This document shows positions 37,929 through 46,515 of a DNA stretch of 64,000 bases, in pieces; position 1 is the stretch's first letter, and every line of letters begins with the position of its first letter. The notes beneath the pieces are model-generated. The model did no database searches. It was not told the DNA's origin and worked only from the letters and a program-made list of their open reading frames with translations. The stretch is from Aliikangiella marina (GTDB lineage: Bacteria; Pseudomonadota; Gammaproteobacteria; Enterobacterales; Kangiellaceae). The DNA is taken from NCBI RefSeq assembly GCF_007004765.1, contig NZ_VIKR01000005.1, forward strand, positions 124,001 to 188,000, written 5' to 3'. Made by a program: the position numbers and the translations under genes.

Positions 37929-37960
37929 AAAAAAAAAGCCTCAAATACGAGATTTGAGGC
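37929..37960 (-). terminator. Terminator of the minus-strand structured RNA
   Basis: Read on the minus strand: GCCTCAAAT, loop CTCGT, ATTTGAGGC, then nine T. On the plus strand it is preceded by an A-run and followed by ATATATTG, with no T-run, so it terminates minus-strand transcription. Confidence 0.9.
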
Positions 37961-38058
37961 ATATATTGAATCTAGCTTGGGGAAACCAGATCCAAGTTCC
38001 CGCATCTATAGGAGGGGTCGCGGGAGACGCTACCTGCGTCTATTTACTAAGACGCACC
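37930..38058 (-). ncRNA. Candidate small RNA with CCCCUCCU loop
   Basis: About 129 nt between a promoter-like pair and a strong intrinsic terminator, with no open frame. Three stems precede the terminator (plus coordinates): GACGC 38051-38055 or 38026-38030 pairing with GCGTC 38036-38040 (mutually exclusive hairpins), TCCCGC 37998-38003 with GCGGGA 38020-38025, and CTTGG 37976-37980 with CCAAG 37992-37996. The middle loop reads GACCCCTCCTATAGAT in the transcript, an exposed anti-Shine-Dalgarno stretch typical of sRNAs that block ribosome sites. It lies between uvrD and the MCP gene. Not recognised as 6S, SRP, RNase P, tmRNA or Spot 42. Family unknown. Confidence 0.65.
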
Positions 38059-38064
38059 AGCGAG

Positions 38065-38093
38065 ATAATAGTTGCATAATTAGTCGCCGTGAA
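38065..38093 (-). promoter_or_regulatory. Candidate sigma-70 promoter of the small RNA
   Basis: Minus strand TTCACG (-35, 38088-38093; 4/6), 17-nt spacer, TATTAT (-10, 38065-38070; 5/6). Predicted transcription start near 38058. Confidence 0.5.
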
Positions 38094-38193
38094 ATGTAAA
38101 CATTTGTAAATAGATGTGATGGATGAGCGAAGGCCCAAAATCAGCGTGACATTGTAAAGAATTACTCGTTAATACATTGGTGGTAGAGTGGTT

Positions 38194-38224
38194 AAAACCA
38201 CTAAAAGACAGAGCGTTTTAGTGG
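38194..38224 (-). terminator. Terminator of the MCP gene
   Basis: Minus strand: CCACTAAAA, 9-nt loop, TTTTAGTGG, then TTTT. It lies 17 bp after the MCP stop and separates that gene from the small RNA. Confidence 0.7.
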
Positions 38225-38240
38225 CTTGAGGTTATCTTTT

Positions 38241-40274
38241 TTAAGTTTTAAATTTAGCGATGGTTGCTTCGAGTTCTGCAACATATTCGGCCAGTTGTTG
38301 TGAAGCTGAAATCGATTGGTGAACGTTGCTCTCAGTCACTGTGGATATCTGGCTTATGGAAGCCAAACTGGATTCAATTTGTGAAGCAATATTCTCTTGT
38401 TGCTGAGTAGCTTGTTCGGTGGCGGAGTTTTGTTCTGAAATCTGGGTCACTGCTTCGCTAATATTATCAAGTGCTGCGTTCAATTTAGCCGATTCTTCTA
38501 TCGAGCGGTTGGCTTTTTGATCGCTTCGAGTCATTGCTTGAACGGCGTTTTTCACGCCATCTTGCAAGCTTGAAATTGTTGTTTGTATTTCCTCCGTTGA
38601 TTCGTGAGTTCGTTTGGCTAAAGACCGAACTTCATCAGCCACTACCGCAAACCCTCGACCTTGATCACCGGCCCTTGCCGCCTCTATTGCGGCGTTTAAC
38701 GCCAACAAATTGGTTTGTTCGGCAATACTTTTGATAACATCGAGGACTTGGTTAATCGAGTCAGACTGATGTGAAAGCTGATTGATGACTTCGACGGAGA
38801 GTTTAATTTCATCACCGAGTTCGTCGATAGCTTTAAGCGCACCAGCGAGAGTTTGCCGACCTTGTTCCGATTCTTGGTTAGCACTTTCTAACGATGCAAC
38901 GACGTTTTTGGTGTTATTTGAGACATCCGCAACTGCGGAAAGTAATTCGCCGATCGAGTTGGTGATTGCACCAGTGTCTTGTAATTGTGAAGTAACGGCC
39001 TCTCCAGTTTGATTAGACAGTTGTTCCACTTCTTCGGTTTGTTGGGCGACACCTTTAGCGGCTTGTTGCACTGACTCAACCAAATGATGAACTTTGCTCG
39101 CCATTTGATTAAAGGCTTTGATCGCATCAGCGAGTTCGTCTTTTGCGCGCACAGTTGATTCAACGCGAGTATCGCCATCGGCCAATTTTATTGCCGCGAC
39201 CTTTAAGCTATTGGTGGACATTGATATCGACAGGCTCATACCGACGAAAAGATAAACGATTAACAAAAGTGCCACGACCAAGGTCGCCACCTGAGTATAA
39301 AAAATTACTTGGTTGCTATTAATTCGCGATTGTAAGCGTTTATTGAGTTCGTCATATAAAGTGCCTTTGCTCGTGTAGAACTGCGCGAGTTGATTATTGA
39401 TCCATTCGTCTAACTGAGATTGAGTGAGAGTAACCTCTTCCGCGACTAAAAATTGATCTTCCAAGAAGAGGAGGTTGTCATCAAGCAACTTAACCAAAAC
39501 ATCAATATCGCTCAAAATGAGTTGCTCAAGATTAGGGTCTTGGCCCTCAGCGGTCGAGGTAAGCTGCCTAACATTGGCGATGTTATTGGCAAGTTGATCC
39601 GAGACGATACTTAAAGCATCGAAGGTCACTGACGATACTTCTGGCTCTCCGACTGCATAGGCACTGATTAAAAAAGCCCTCATCATGAAATTCAGCGCAA
39701 TCAGACGTTTTTCTATCACCAGTCGAGATAAGGTCACTGTATCGATTTCAGGATCATTGGTCAGCTGCTTCATGTTGGCGACCAAACCATAGAAATTATT
39801 GAACTTGTCGAGATTTGAAAGACTTCCATTGATTTTATCTACGGGTGTTAAGCCTGCTCGATTAGGTGATGAAGTCTGTTCCAATAAACTCGTTTTAAAC
39901 TTTTCAATCTGCTGCCTGAGTGAAGCCAGTTGCTGCTCGTCGAGGAGTTCAGGATCCAGTAGATCGTTCAACTGAGTAGTAAACTGTTGGATTCTTTGCG
40001 CTTGCTCTGGTGGTGCATTTTGGCCGGAGCGCCAGTTGAGATCATAGACCAGCACGCTACTCATTTTTTGCTGCTGTTGGTCAAGGCTCTGCAATATTCG
40101 AACGGCCTCTAGCTCACTTTCGGTATGAGCGGTTGCTTTGATAATCGAGCTGAAGTAGCTAAATGCCAGATAGAGCAAGGGAAGAAAAAAGAGTACCACG
40201 ACTAAGGTAAACTTGAGGCCAAACCTCAATTTGTTCATCAGTAGTGTTGCGGGGAGAAATAAGTCTTTAATCAT
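38241..40274 (-). CDS. Methyl-accepting chemotaxis protein
   Basis: 677 residues. TM1 at about 20-43, a helical periplasmic sensor domain (about 44-320), TM2 near 322-345, HAMP (about 345-400), and a signalling coiled coil. The hairpin tip is the canonical [40 protein letters not shown] block. It reports a periplasmic or membrane stimulus to CheA/CheW. Ligand not identifiable. No CheR-tethering pentapeptide is seen at the C-terminus (ends ATIAKFKT). Single gene. Confidence 0.95.
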   Translation of the reverse strand: MIKDLFLPATLLMNKLRFGLKFTLVVVLFFLPLLYLAFSYFSSIIKATAHTESELEAVRILQSLDQQQQKMSSVLVYDLNWRSGQNAPPEQAQRIQQFTTQLNDLLDPELLDEQQLASLRQQIEKFKTSLLEQTSSPNRAGLTPVDKINGSLSNLDKFNNFYGLVANMKQLTNDPEIDTVTLSRLVIEKRLIALNFMMRAFLISAYAVGEPEVSSVTFDALSIVSDQLANNIANVRQLTSTAEGQDPNLEQLILSDIDVLVKLLDDNLLFLEDQFLVAEEVTLTQSQLDEWINNQLAQFYTSKGTLYDELNKRLQSRINSNQVIFYTQVATLVVALLLIVYLFVGMSLSISMSTNSLKVAAIKLADGDTRVESTVRAKDELADAIKAFNQMASKVHHLVESVQQAAKGVAQQTEEVEQLSNQTGEAVTSQLQDTGAITNSIGELLSAVADVSNNTKNVVASLESANQESEQGRQTLAGALKAIDELGDEIKLSVEVINQLSHQSDSINQVLDVIKSIAEQTNLLALNAAIEAARAGDQGRGFAVVADEVRSLAKRTHESTEEIQTTISSLQDGVKNAVQAMTRSDQKANRSIEESAKLNAALDNISEAVTQISEQNSATEQATQQQENIASQIESSLASISQISTVTESNVHQSISASQQLAEYVAELEATIAKFKT

Positions 40275-40631
40275 TTTTAGTGTTTATGTGGCTAACTTAT
40301 TAATAAATATAGACTAAAATTGTAAATAAGGTTAGTTTTTAAGCAAAAACAAGCTAAACGGCAAAGAATTCAAGAAAATGCTCGGCTGAAGTAACAATTT
40401 ATTGATTCTAGCCTTGAATTCAGCTGTTGTACTTTGAGAATATTAAATGCCCAATCTGAGCTGGCGTTACCGGGTATTTGGTCATTCACTGTGATTAGTG
40501 GGCGGTTAGCTGTTAGACTGCAACAGCCTTGTTCGACATTGATCGGTAGCATTGCTGTTCTCAATCGGGTAATACGGGATTTAAAATAGCAGTAGCGAAG
40601 TCGATAAGAACTTTAATTAGAGGGACAAATC
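40275..40631. other. Intergenic region between MCP and TIGR03546 genes
   Basis: 357 bp with divergent promoters presumed. A 64-residue minus-strand open frame (40370-40564) lacks family features and a good ribosome site; I do not call it. No hairpin or motif stands out. Confidence 0.4.
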
Positions 40632-41138
40632 ATGCTTTCCATTTTGGCAAAGTTACTCAAGGTGCTTAATTCAGAGCAATCTCCTGGGCAAATTGCCGCG
40701 GCAATATCCTTAGCAGCCATTGTCGGCTTTACGCCTTTATTTTCTCTTCATAACATTGTCATTTTCTTTTTCGTGTTAATTCTGCGAGTTAATTTGACTG
40801 TGTTTTTAGTCGCGTGGCCGTTACTGACCTTATTGGGGGTATTAATTGCCCCGGGAGCCGAATCGATCGGGCTTTCTATTTTACAAAACCCATCGCTGAT
40901 TCCGTTTTGGGAGAGTTTTTACAATACTTTGATTGGTCGTTGGAGTAATTTTTATTTCAGTGGCGTAATCGGCGGCCTAGTAATCGGCGTTATTACTGCG
41001 GTGGTGCTCTACCCAGTGTCAATCTTGTTAGTCAATCAATACCGAACCAAATTAATGCAACGTTTCGAACAATTTCATATTGTTAGATTGATAAAAACCA
41101 CTAAGTTTTGGCAGTTGTATGACAGTACAGCCAATTAA
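40632..41138 (+). CDS. TIGR03546-type membrane protein
   Basis: 168 residues, four hydrophobic helices with the DUF2062-like opening SPGQIAAAISLAAIVGFTPLFSLHN (17-41). AGAGGG ribosome site before ATG. Known gammaproteobacterial families TIGR03546 and TIGR03545 occur as adjacent genes, as here (47 bp apart). Function unknown; inner membrane. Confidence 0.75.
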   Translation: MLSILAKLLKVLNSEQSPGQIAAAISLAAIVGFTPLFSLHNIVIFFFVLILRVNLTVFLVAWPLLTLLGVLIAPGAESIGLSILQNPSLIPFWESFYNTLIGRWSNFYFSGVIGGLVIGVITAVVLYPVSILLVNQYRTKLMQRFEQFHIVRLIKTTKFWQLYDSTAN

Positions 41139-41185
41139 TCATCGACTCTGTTGAAAACGACAATAAGGCATAGAGGAAGGTAATC

Positions 41186-42877
41186 ATGAAAATTATTCGT
41201 TGGTGGGGTATTGGTGTTTTTATCGCACTTCTGGTGTTGCTAGCGCTTTCTTGGGTTTTACTCGCCCCCAAGATTATCGGCGACACAATAGAGCAGGTCG
41301 GTTCAGAGGCATTAGGCGCAAAAGTGGAAGTTGGCGATGTCGACCTGACTCTTTTCCCTGTATCGGTTACTTTAAATCAAGTGTACGCTGCCAACCCTGA
41401 TAAACCGATGGAAAATATATTTGAGTCTTCGCAGATAAAAATGGCCATTGACTCAGAGTCATTACTTTGGAAAAAGATTGTAATCGACGAGTTAGTCTTA
41501 GATGGAGTAAAAACTGCGACACCTAGAACAGAAAGCGGTGAGCTTGCTGGCGGTCGAAAGTCAGCTCAATTTGTCCAGGAAACGCTAGATATTGATATTC
41601 CAGAATTAAGTGAATCAGATATCAAATCTGCGGTTGAAAAAGCCGACTTAATAACGGTGAGAAGAGTCAACACGTTAAAAGATACCCAACAACAACTTAA
41701 AGGAGAATGGGAACAAGTATTAGATAAAAAGGCCTTTGAACAAAGAACAGACGACATTAAAAAGGAATATGATCGACTGTCCGAACGTCTTAAGAAAAAT
41801 AAACTTAATTTGATAAAAGATGCAAAAGAATGGAAAAAATTGAAGCGAGAGATAGATGCAGAGCGAAAAAACATCAGCGGCTTATCGGATAAACTTAAAC
41901 AAGATAGGCGTTTACTCGCCAAGCAATTAACTGATGTTAAAAATGGACCAGAGGCCGATTTGGACGCCGTGATGAGCGATTTTGGTCTAGGTAACGGTAT
42001 CGACGGTATTATTGATAAATATCTAGGGCCAAAATATACGCCATGGGTAAAAAGAGCGATCGAAATGACCCAAGGAATGGAGAGTGAGCCTGCAACGGCT
42101 GAATCACAATCAGAAACAGATAAGTTAGCCGTTCAAGTTGGTGATAAAGTTTATTATGAAGATGAAAAACTTTTTCCAGAAATACTTATCAAGAAAATTA
42201 AATTAGGCGGTGGCGATACCGGTTGGACGCTTGATGGTGATGGATTTAACCTAGGTTATTTGCCATGGCTGACCGGCAATCCGGCAGTCATGAACTTAAA
42301 ACTTGATGGTGATAGAAAAGCGAGTTTTGATATGTCCAGTGACTGGCCGAGTAGTAATAAAATGCTCACTAAGTTGTCTTCGAAAATCGATGCATGGCCG
42401 GTAACCAATATGCAGCTCATGCAAACCGAAGAAGGTGCTTGGACAATCGATTCGGGTGTTTTTGTCGCAGATATTCAAGGTGAACTAACGTTAGAAAAAA
42501 TCGATTTACGTGCGACCTTCAAAGTGACTTCACCGCAATTAACGGCGCCCGAGGGCTTGAGTGACTGGAAAAAAACGCTAGCAGCGAGCATCAATAGTCA
42601 AAAGGTCGTTGATTTTGATTTGAAAGTAACTGGTAGCGTCAGTGAGCCTAAAGTCAAGCTGAAATCGAGCCTTGAAAATTTATTAAAAGATGCGGTCGGC
42701 GAGAAAGTTAAACAAAAAGCGGAAAGTTTAAAAGCCGATTTTAAACAACAAATTACCGAAAAAGTGGGAGACATTTCTGGTCTTGAGGATTTCAATGGTA
42801 ATCTTGACGATTGGCAAAAACAGTTGGGTAGTAAAGACGATTTGTTAAAGGAAATTTTAGGAAAAATTAAAATATAA
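41186..42877 (+). CDS. TIGR03545-type AsmA-like envelope protein
   Basis: 563 residues. One N-terminal membrane helix (about 8-28), then an AsmA-like start (IGDTIEQVGSEALGAKVEVGDVDLTLFPVSVTLNQV) in the periplasm, a highly charged coiled coil (about 165-260, rich in K/E/D), a beta-rich region (about 330-480), and a second amphipathic K-rich tail. AsmA-like proteins take part in outer-membrane lipid transport or assembly. AGGAAGG precedes ATG 41186. Same operon as the TIGR03546 gene and probably the TonB-C gene (16 bp downstream). Confidence 0.75.
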   Translation: MKIIRWWGIGVFIALLVLLALSWVLLAPKIIGDTIEQVGSEALGAKVEVGDVDLTLFPVSVTLNQVYAANPDKPMENIFESSQIKMAIDSESLLWKKIVIDELVLDGVKTATPRTESGELAGGRKSAQFVQETLDIDIPELSESDIKSAVEKADLITVRRVNTLKDTQQQLKGEWEQVLDKKAFEQRTDDIKKEYDRLSERLKKNKLNLIKDAKEWKKLKREIDAERKNISGLSDKLKQDRRLLAKQLTDVKNGPEADLDAVMSDFGLGNGIDGIIDKYLGPKYTPWVKRAIEMTQGMESEPATAESQSETDKLAVQVGDKVYYEDEKLFPEILIKKIKLGGGDTGWTLDGDGFNLGYLPWLTGNPAVMNLKLDGDRKASFDMSSDWPSSNKMLTKLSSKIDAWPVTNMQLMQTEEGAWTIDSGVFVADIQGELTLEKIDLRATFKVTSPQLTAPEGLSDWKKTLAASINSQKVVDFDLKVTGSVSEPKVKLKSSLENLLKDAVGEKVKQKAESLKADFKQQITEKVGDISGLEDFNGNLDDWQKQLGSKDDLLKEILGKIKI

Positions 42878-42893
42878 AAGGAAACGATAAAAA

Positions 42894-43346
42894 ATGAAAA
42901 ATATATTAGTACTCTCGGTAATTACATTAGGGACACTCTCGACTTCGGTTAGCGCCAAAAAACTATATGGTGATGTTCTAGTGACTGATGTCAATCCTAA
43001 AGAAAAAATACATTGGCAAAGAACCGATCCTAAAACAGTCACCTATCCAAAAGAGCTCGCTATGTCAGAGTCAACGGGCTGTGTTGTATTGAATTTCGAT
43101 GTCAACCAAGCAGGCGAGACAGAGAATATTAGCATAGTGCAAACTAATGCTAAAAAGAAAGTGGCCAAGTATACCAAGCGCATGTTAAAAAAATGGCAAT
43201 GGTCGCCAATCGATTCCTCTGCAAAACTCAACACAGAATCACGCACCATACGATTCGATTACTGTATGAGTAATGAGTCAGGCGAAAAGGCAAAGGCAAT
43301 GTGCCAGCAACAGAGTCAATTAGCTTGTAGCAATAAAAATGTCTAG
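42894..43346 (+). CDS. Exported stand-alone TonB C-terminal domain protein
   Basis: 150 residues with a signal peptide (1-21, ending SVSA). The rest (about 45-125) is a TonB-C fold: YPKELAMSESTGCVVLNFDVNQAGETENISIVQT and a final KWQWSPIDS strand. It lacks the N-terminal membrane anchor and proline-rich linker of real TonB, so it cannot link to ExbBD itself. Two Cys pairs may form disulfides. It follows the TIGR03545 gene at 16 bp with an AAGGAAA ribosome site. Role unknown; perhaps an outer-membrane partner. Confidence 0.7.
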   Translation: MKNILVLSVITLGTLSTSVSAKKLYGDVLVTDVNPKEKIHWQRTDPKTVTYPKELAMSESTGCVVLNFDVNQAGETENISIVQTNAKKKVAKYTKRMLKKWQWSPIDSSAKLNTESRTIRFDYCMSNESGEKAKAMCQQQSQLACSNKNV

Positions 43347-43591
43347 TTAAGCGAAAACTTTCTAGTGACTCTATCAGTTATTTAATCAATAAAATCATGC
43401 TTAAACCTCGCGTGTTTTAGTTTACTTGTGACTCAATGTTTTTTTGAATTGATTTTGCGATAGAGTCGAAAGTTTTCTTACTGGCTTCATTATAAATTGA
43501 CCATGTTGCTAGCGAATATGGTGCTGATGGCCAACACCAACACCAATACTTAATAAGCTTGTCCTAAATCTCAAATATCATGGAGTGATAG

Positions 43592-44794
43592 ATGTATAAA
43601 ATATTAATCACTGTGTGCTTTATTTTTTCATTGTTGATAACGGAAAAATTAAAAGCGACACCAGTCCCGAGCGAACTTTATAGTTTAGAAATGCTAGAAG
43701 GATATCTGCAGTACCAAATGCAAAATAACAACAAAGCATTTTATGTTTCGAAAGATGGAAGCTGGGGATCGTCTTGGAACTATGGGAGCCAAGCACTCGC
43801 TAAAAAAAATGCGTTAAAAAACTGTCAAAATTCTAACCAAGCTAGGCAGTGTATGCTTGTTGATCTCAATGGTGATATTGAAACTGATTCGGTTGAATAT
43901 GAATTACTGAAAAAACAACTTAAAATAGCCTCAGAGCTTAGTTGGCCGCTCCCTGATAACAAAATCCCCAGTGCTTTGCAGGGAAAACCAAAACTGGTTA
44001 AACAGTACAAACGCTATTTGAAGCATCCTGGGCACAAGGCCTTTGCACTCGCTGATGACACTTCTTGGGGATACTCTAACAGTAAGTCGGTTGATAGTGT
44101 TGCTAAATCCGCTGCGCTAGAGAGTTGTGAAAAATATACCAAGAAGAAACTATCTTGCCGCTTGATAGATGTGAACAACCAAGCCATCGACGGTTGGGTC
44201 GAAGAAATGCCTACCATTCAAAGTGTCAATATTGAAACGATTAAAGCAATTCCTCAATCTATTAAGATGACTTATCAACTGGATGACTATTTAGCTTATT
44301 TAGCACGACCGTATACACATCGAGCTTATGCTATTAAAGGTGCCAACTATTCTGGCTACGCGATTAATGAACCATCCATCGAATTGGCCAGAGATAAAGC
44401 CTTGGAAAAGTGTGATTATAGAAAACCTAATTCTTGTCGAATCATTGCCGTCGATGATCAAATTTTAGAACAAACAGTGAGCACCAAAGATATCAAGCGT
44501 GCGCCGAAAAAGATTACCGCAACCCTACCAAAACCGATAATGAAACGCTTAAGAAAGAGTTGGCATTCGTACAGTAATAGTAAAGGACATCGTGCTATTG
44601 CAATGAGTTCATTATCTATCAAAAGTGAGGCAATAGGCTTTATTAAACCAGAGTATGCCATTGAATATGCAATGAATGGCTGTAAAGCGATGAATGAAAA
44701 ATGGGGAACAACAGAGCGATCTTGTCGAATTATTATTGTAAATAATCAAGTTGACCAAGATGTTGTTGATTACATAATGGAAACGGTTAATTAA
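43592..44794 (+). CDS. Exported protein with four Cys-paired repeats
   Basis: 400 residues with a signal peptide (1-22). Four imperfect repeats lie at about 38-94, 139-197, 232-292 and 321-387. Each has the pattern (H/N)(K/R)A(F/Y/I) ... (S/Y)xG ... A...A(L/M)..C ... C(R/M)(L/I)I(D/A/V)VN, with one Cys pair per repeat (C78/C87, C179/C189, C274/C282, C364/C378), likely disulfides in the periplasm. The A-x2-(A/N)-(A/M)-x2-C...C...(D)VN pattern occurs in uncharacterised secreted proteins. No function known. GGAGTG ribosome site precedes ATG. Confidence 0.7.
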   Translation: MYKILITVCFIFSLLITEKLKATPVPSELYSLEMLEGYLQYQMQNNNKAFYVSKDGSWGSSWNYGSQALAKKNALKNCQNSNQARQCMLVDLNGDIETDSVEYELLKKQLKIASELSWPLPDNKIPSALQGKPKLVKQYKRYLKHPGHKAFALADDTSWGYSNSKSVDSVAKSAALESCEKYTKKKLSCRLIDVNNQAIDGWVEEMPTIQSVNIETIKAIPQSIKMTYQLDDYLAYLARPYTHRAYAIKGANYSGYAINEPSIELARDKALEKCDYRKPNSCRIIAVDDQILEQTVSTKDIKRAPKKITATLPKPIMKRLRKSWHSYSNSKGHRAIAMSSLSIKSEAIGFIKPEYAIEYAMNGCKAMNEKWGTTERSCRIIIVNNQVDQDVVDYIMETVN

Positions 44795-44869
44795 CCAGAA
44801 AAATTTTTGAAAGCTTAGCGTTCTTCCTCATGATATTTACATTGTTTTGAAGTTAATAATTAGAAATTA

Positions 44870-44966
44870 GGAAATTAGAGTCAGAATCAAAAAGTTCATG
44901 GATAGAATGTAATGGAAAATAACTATTTTAAATTTGGGAAATTAGGGGCAGAGTCAAAAAGCTTCA
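44870..44966. repeat. Direct repeat of a REP/RAYT-like end sequence
   Basis: GGAAATTAGAGTCAGAATCA at 44870 and GGAAATTAGGGGCAGAGTCA at 44937, both followed by AAAAG; period 67 bp. Both resemble the GGGGTCAGAGTAAAAT-type sequences found near REP-associated transposases. A related inverted segment (TGATCTGACCCCC) lies at 45480-45492. Confidence 0.45.
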
Positions 44967-45021
44967 AGAATAACGAATCATGGTGCTCAAACTCCACTAC
45001 TCAAAAATCTAGACTATTGCT

Positions 45022-45405
45022 ATGAATAAGATGAGAAAGATAACTAGAAGTTGTCCTTTATGCGGGGAAACTTGTTTATCTATAGAGAGCCTGTTTTTTA
45101 GTAGCGCCTATTATCCTTAGCTGCTCATCTTGTGGATGTCTTGTTACTACTTCTTCTCGGGATGATACTGTTATATGCATCTTCTAATAATGGTAGGAGT
45201 ACTGTTGGTAATCTTTTTTCAAAGTTATTGGGCCGTACTTCTGGTAATTAGTTTTTGGGCATTCACGAAAGTTTATTCTTCTTACGAATATCAGCTGATT
45301 GAAATAGAAGCTGAAGCGCTTACTGCAAATCGAATTTTGGTCTTACTTGCCCTCCTTGCAATAGCATCGGTGACGATTTATGCTCTGTATATGCTGAGCG
45401 ATTAG
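45022..45405 (+). pseudogene. Frameshifted CxxC zinc-ribbon / membrane protein
   Basis: The frame from ATG 45022 encodes MNKMRKITRSCPLCGETCLS and runs to TAG at 45118. One frame over, from about 45119, the sequence reads SCSSCGCLVTTSSRDDTV, giving a second CxxC about 22 residues after the first. The original frame then reopens (ATG 45175) as a 76-residue part with two membrane helices. One intact protein with two CxxC knuckles plus two helices, similar to CxxC-20-CxxC proteins, can be rebuilt with two compensating frameshifts. The downstream 76-residue frame could instead be a short real gene. Confidence 0.55.
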
Positions 45406-45479
45406 ACTGTTTGCTACACATTGAAGTCAGTCACAGGTGGTATTAATTTTTCAGAAATACAGTCGGTCGCTGTTTCAAG

Positions 45480-45495
45480 TGATCTGACCCCCTTG
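45480..45495. repeat. Inverted REP/RAYT-like end (GGGGGTCAGATCA on minus)
   Basis: TGATCTGACCCCCTT; its complement GGGGGTCAGATCA resembles the 44937 repeat (GGGGCAGAGTCA). Together they bracket the broken CxxC gene in inverted orientation. Confidence 0.4.
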
Positions 45496-45598
45496 GTTGC
45501 ATTCAGAGGCTTGGTTTGACAAGAACGTATTCAATGATAGTGAAAACACGTAACCATACACTGAAAAAGACGCGAACAACACGCTTATTAGCTTGGCG

Positions 45599-46174
45599 TT
45601 ATACGCCAGAAAGGAGTGCTAAGTGCATATTGCCGTATACAATGAAGAAAACTCAGAGATATTTGAAACTCTGGTTTCTGAGTTGCGTCAGTTCAACATG
45701 TCACACATGGATAATGAAAAATCGAAACCCTTATCCGTTATTGCAACTGACGACATTGGAAAGATAATTGGTGGTGTTTCTGGTCGCACTATTTACAATC
45801 AACTCTTAATTGAAATTTTATGGATTAGTGAAAGCGCTAGAGGTAGTGGTTTAGGAACCAACTTAATGCTTCGCGCGGAGAGTGAAGCTAAAGCACGAGG
45901 TTGCATAGCTGCACAGGTAGACACGCTATCTTTCCAAGCCCCAAAGTTCTATCAAAAACTCGGTTTTGAGATCGTTGGTAAAGTTGCAGACATACCAAAT
46001 AGCCCAGAACGCTTTTTTCTAGTAAAAAGGTATAGTTAGCAACTGACGTATAACAAAAGCATCAAATCGCGCTGAAAAGCGCTGCTGGGACATCAAAACT
46101 ACACAGCGGTTAGTTTGGTGCTCCGCCCAAGTTTAACAAACCGCCGCTTAAGTTTGCTGCCCCTTATGCGGACG
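45599..46174 (+). mobile_element. Integron gene cassette carrying a GNAT gene
   Basis: A 576-bp unit with a single promoterless-looking gene and an attC at its 3' end. The cassette starts TTATACGCC and ends with the G at 46174; joining them (G + TTATAC) recreates GTTATAC, the exact complement of the attC R'' box GTATAAC at 46048. Removing the cassette would leave GTTGAGT (45598 G + 46175 TTGAGT), a consensus GTTRRRY recombination site. No integrase gene or second attC is in the window, so this is a solitary cassette or the edge of a dispersed integron. Confidence 0.85.
45623..46039 (+). CDS. GNAT-family N-acetyltransferase (cassette gene)
   Basis: 138 residues from GTG 45623 after AAGGAG (45611). 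GNAT fold: IIGGVSGRT strand, LLIEILWISESARGSGLGTNLM (motif A with the acetyl-CoA loop R-x2-G-x-G), EAKARGCIAAQVDTLSFQAPKFYQKLGFEIVG. It transfers an acetyl group from acetyl-CoA to an amine; substrate unknown. Integron cassettes often carry GNATs, including aminoglycoside and fosfomycin-related or toxin-partner types, but no resistance subfamily is evident here. It starts 24 bp into the cassette, the usual distance. Confidence 0.9.
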   Translation: MHIAVYNEENSEIFETLVSELRQFNMSHMDNEKSKPLSVIATDDIGKIIGGVSGRTIYNQLLIEILWISESARGSGLGTNLMLRAESEAKARGCIAAQVDTLSFQAPKFYQKLGFEIVGKVADIPNSPERFFLVKRYS

Positions 46175-46180
46175 TTGAGT
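46048..46180 (+). other. attC recombination site
   Basis: R'' box GTATAAC (46048-46054), 4-nt spacer, L'' GCATCAA (46059-46065); at the other end L' TTATGC, spacer GGAC, then R' core G/TTGAGT (46174-46180; G/TTATAC in the excised circle). L'' carries the extra unpaired C expected of attC. The 3' block CTGCCCCTTATGCGGACGTT resembles Vibrio-type attC ends (GCCCCTTAGGCGGGCGTT). Length about 133 bp, like VCR-class sites. Confidence 0.85.
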
Positions 46181-46515
46181 GTCCGCTATCGATAATATAT
46201 TTCTGTGTTACTTTTAAGAATGTTGAACGTCTCGATTATGGCAGCAAGTGCCGCTCAGATATATCGGCTATTGGTCGTTTAGCAAGTTAAGAATTGTACG
46301 ATTAGGTCAAACCCTCAATTCTAATTTTTCAGATCGAGTATGAGCTAATACAGTTTATGATTAGTCGGCAATTGTTTACGATCGAGTCACTTTGAGAAAG
46401 GCTCGAAATCATAATTCAACATCTCATAGACTAGTTGAAATAAATCGCTTACTCTTCAGGTATTGACGTTTCTATACGCTATAACAATAAAAGCAACTCT
46501 AAAAATACAAAGACA
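46181..46515. other. Intergenic region after the cassette
   Basis: 335 bp, no gene or strong structure recognised. It holds the promoter of the AraC-type regulator gene. Some of it may be remnants of the cassette's recipient site. Confidence 0.4.

Noticed and set aside
38065-38160. Plus-strand riboswitch or leader after uvrD
   Set aside because: The hairpins lie downstream of uvrD with no plus-strand gene following, and the T-run sits on the minus strand, so a minus-strand RNA explains them better.
40370-40564. 64-residue open frame between MCP and TIGR03546 genes
   Set aside because: No ribosome site, no recognisable domain, unremarkable composition.
45541-45598. A second attC immediately upstream of the cassette
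   Set aside because: No R''/L'' pair complementary to the sequence before GTT at 45598 was found, so only one attC is supported.
45516-45767. 83-residue frame overlapping the GNAT cassette gene
   Set aside because: It crosses the cassette boundary and is a shadow of the GNAT gene, which has the ribosome site and the domain.
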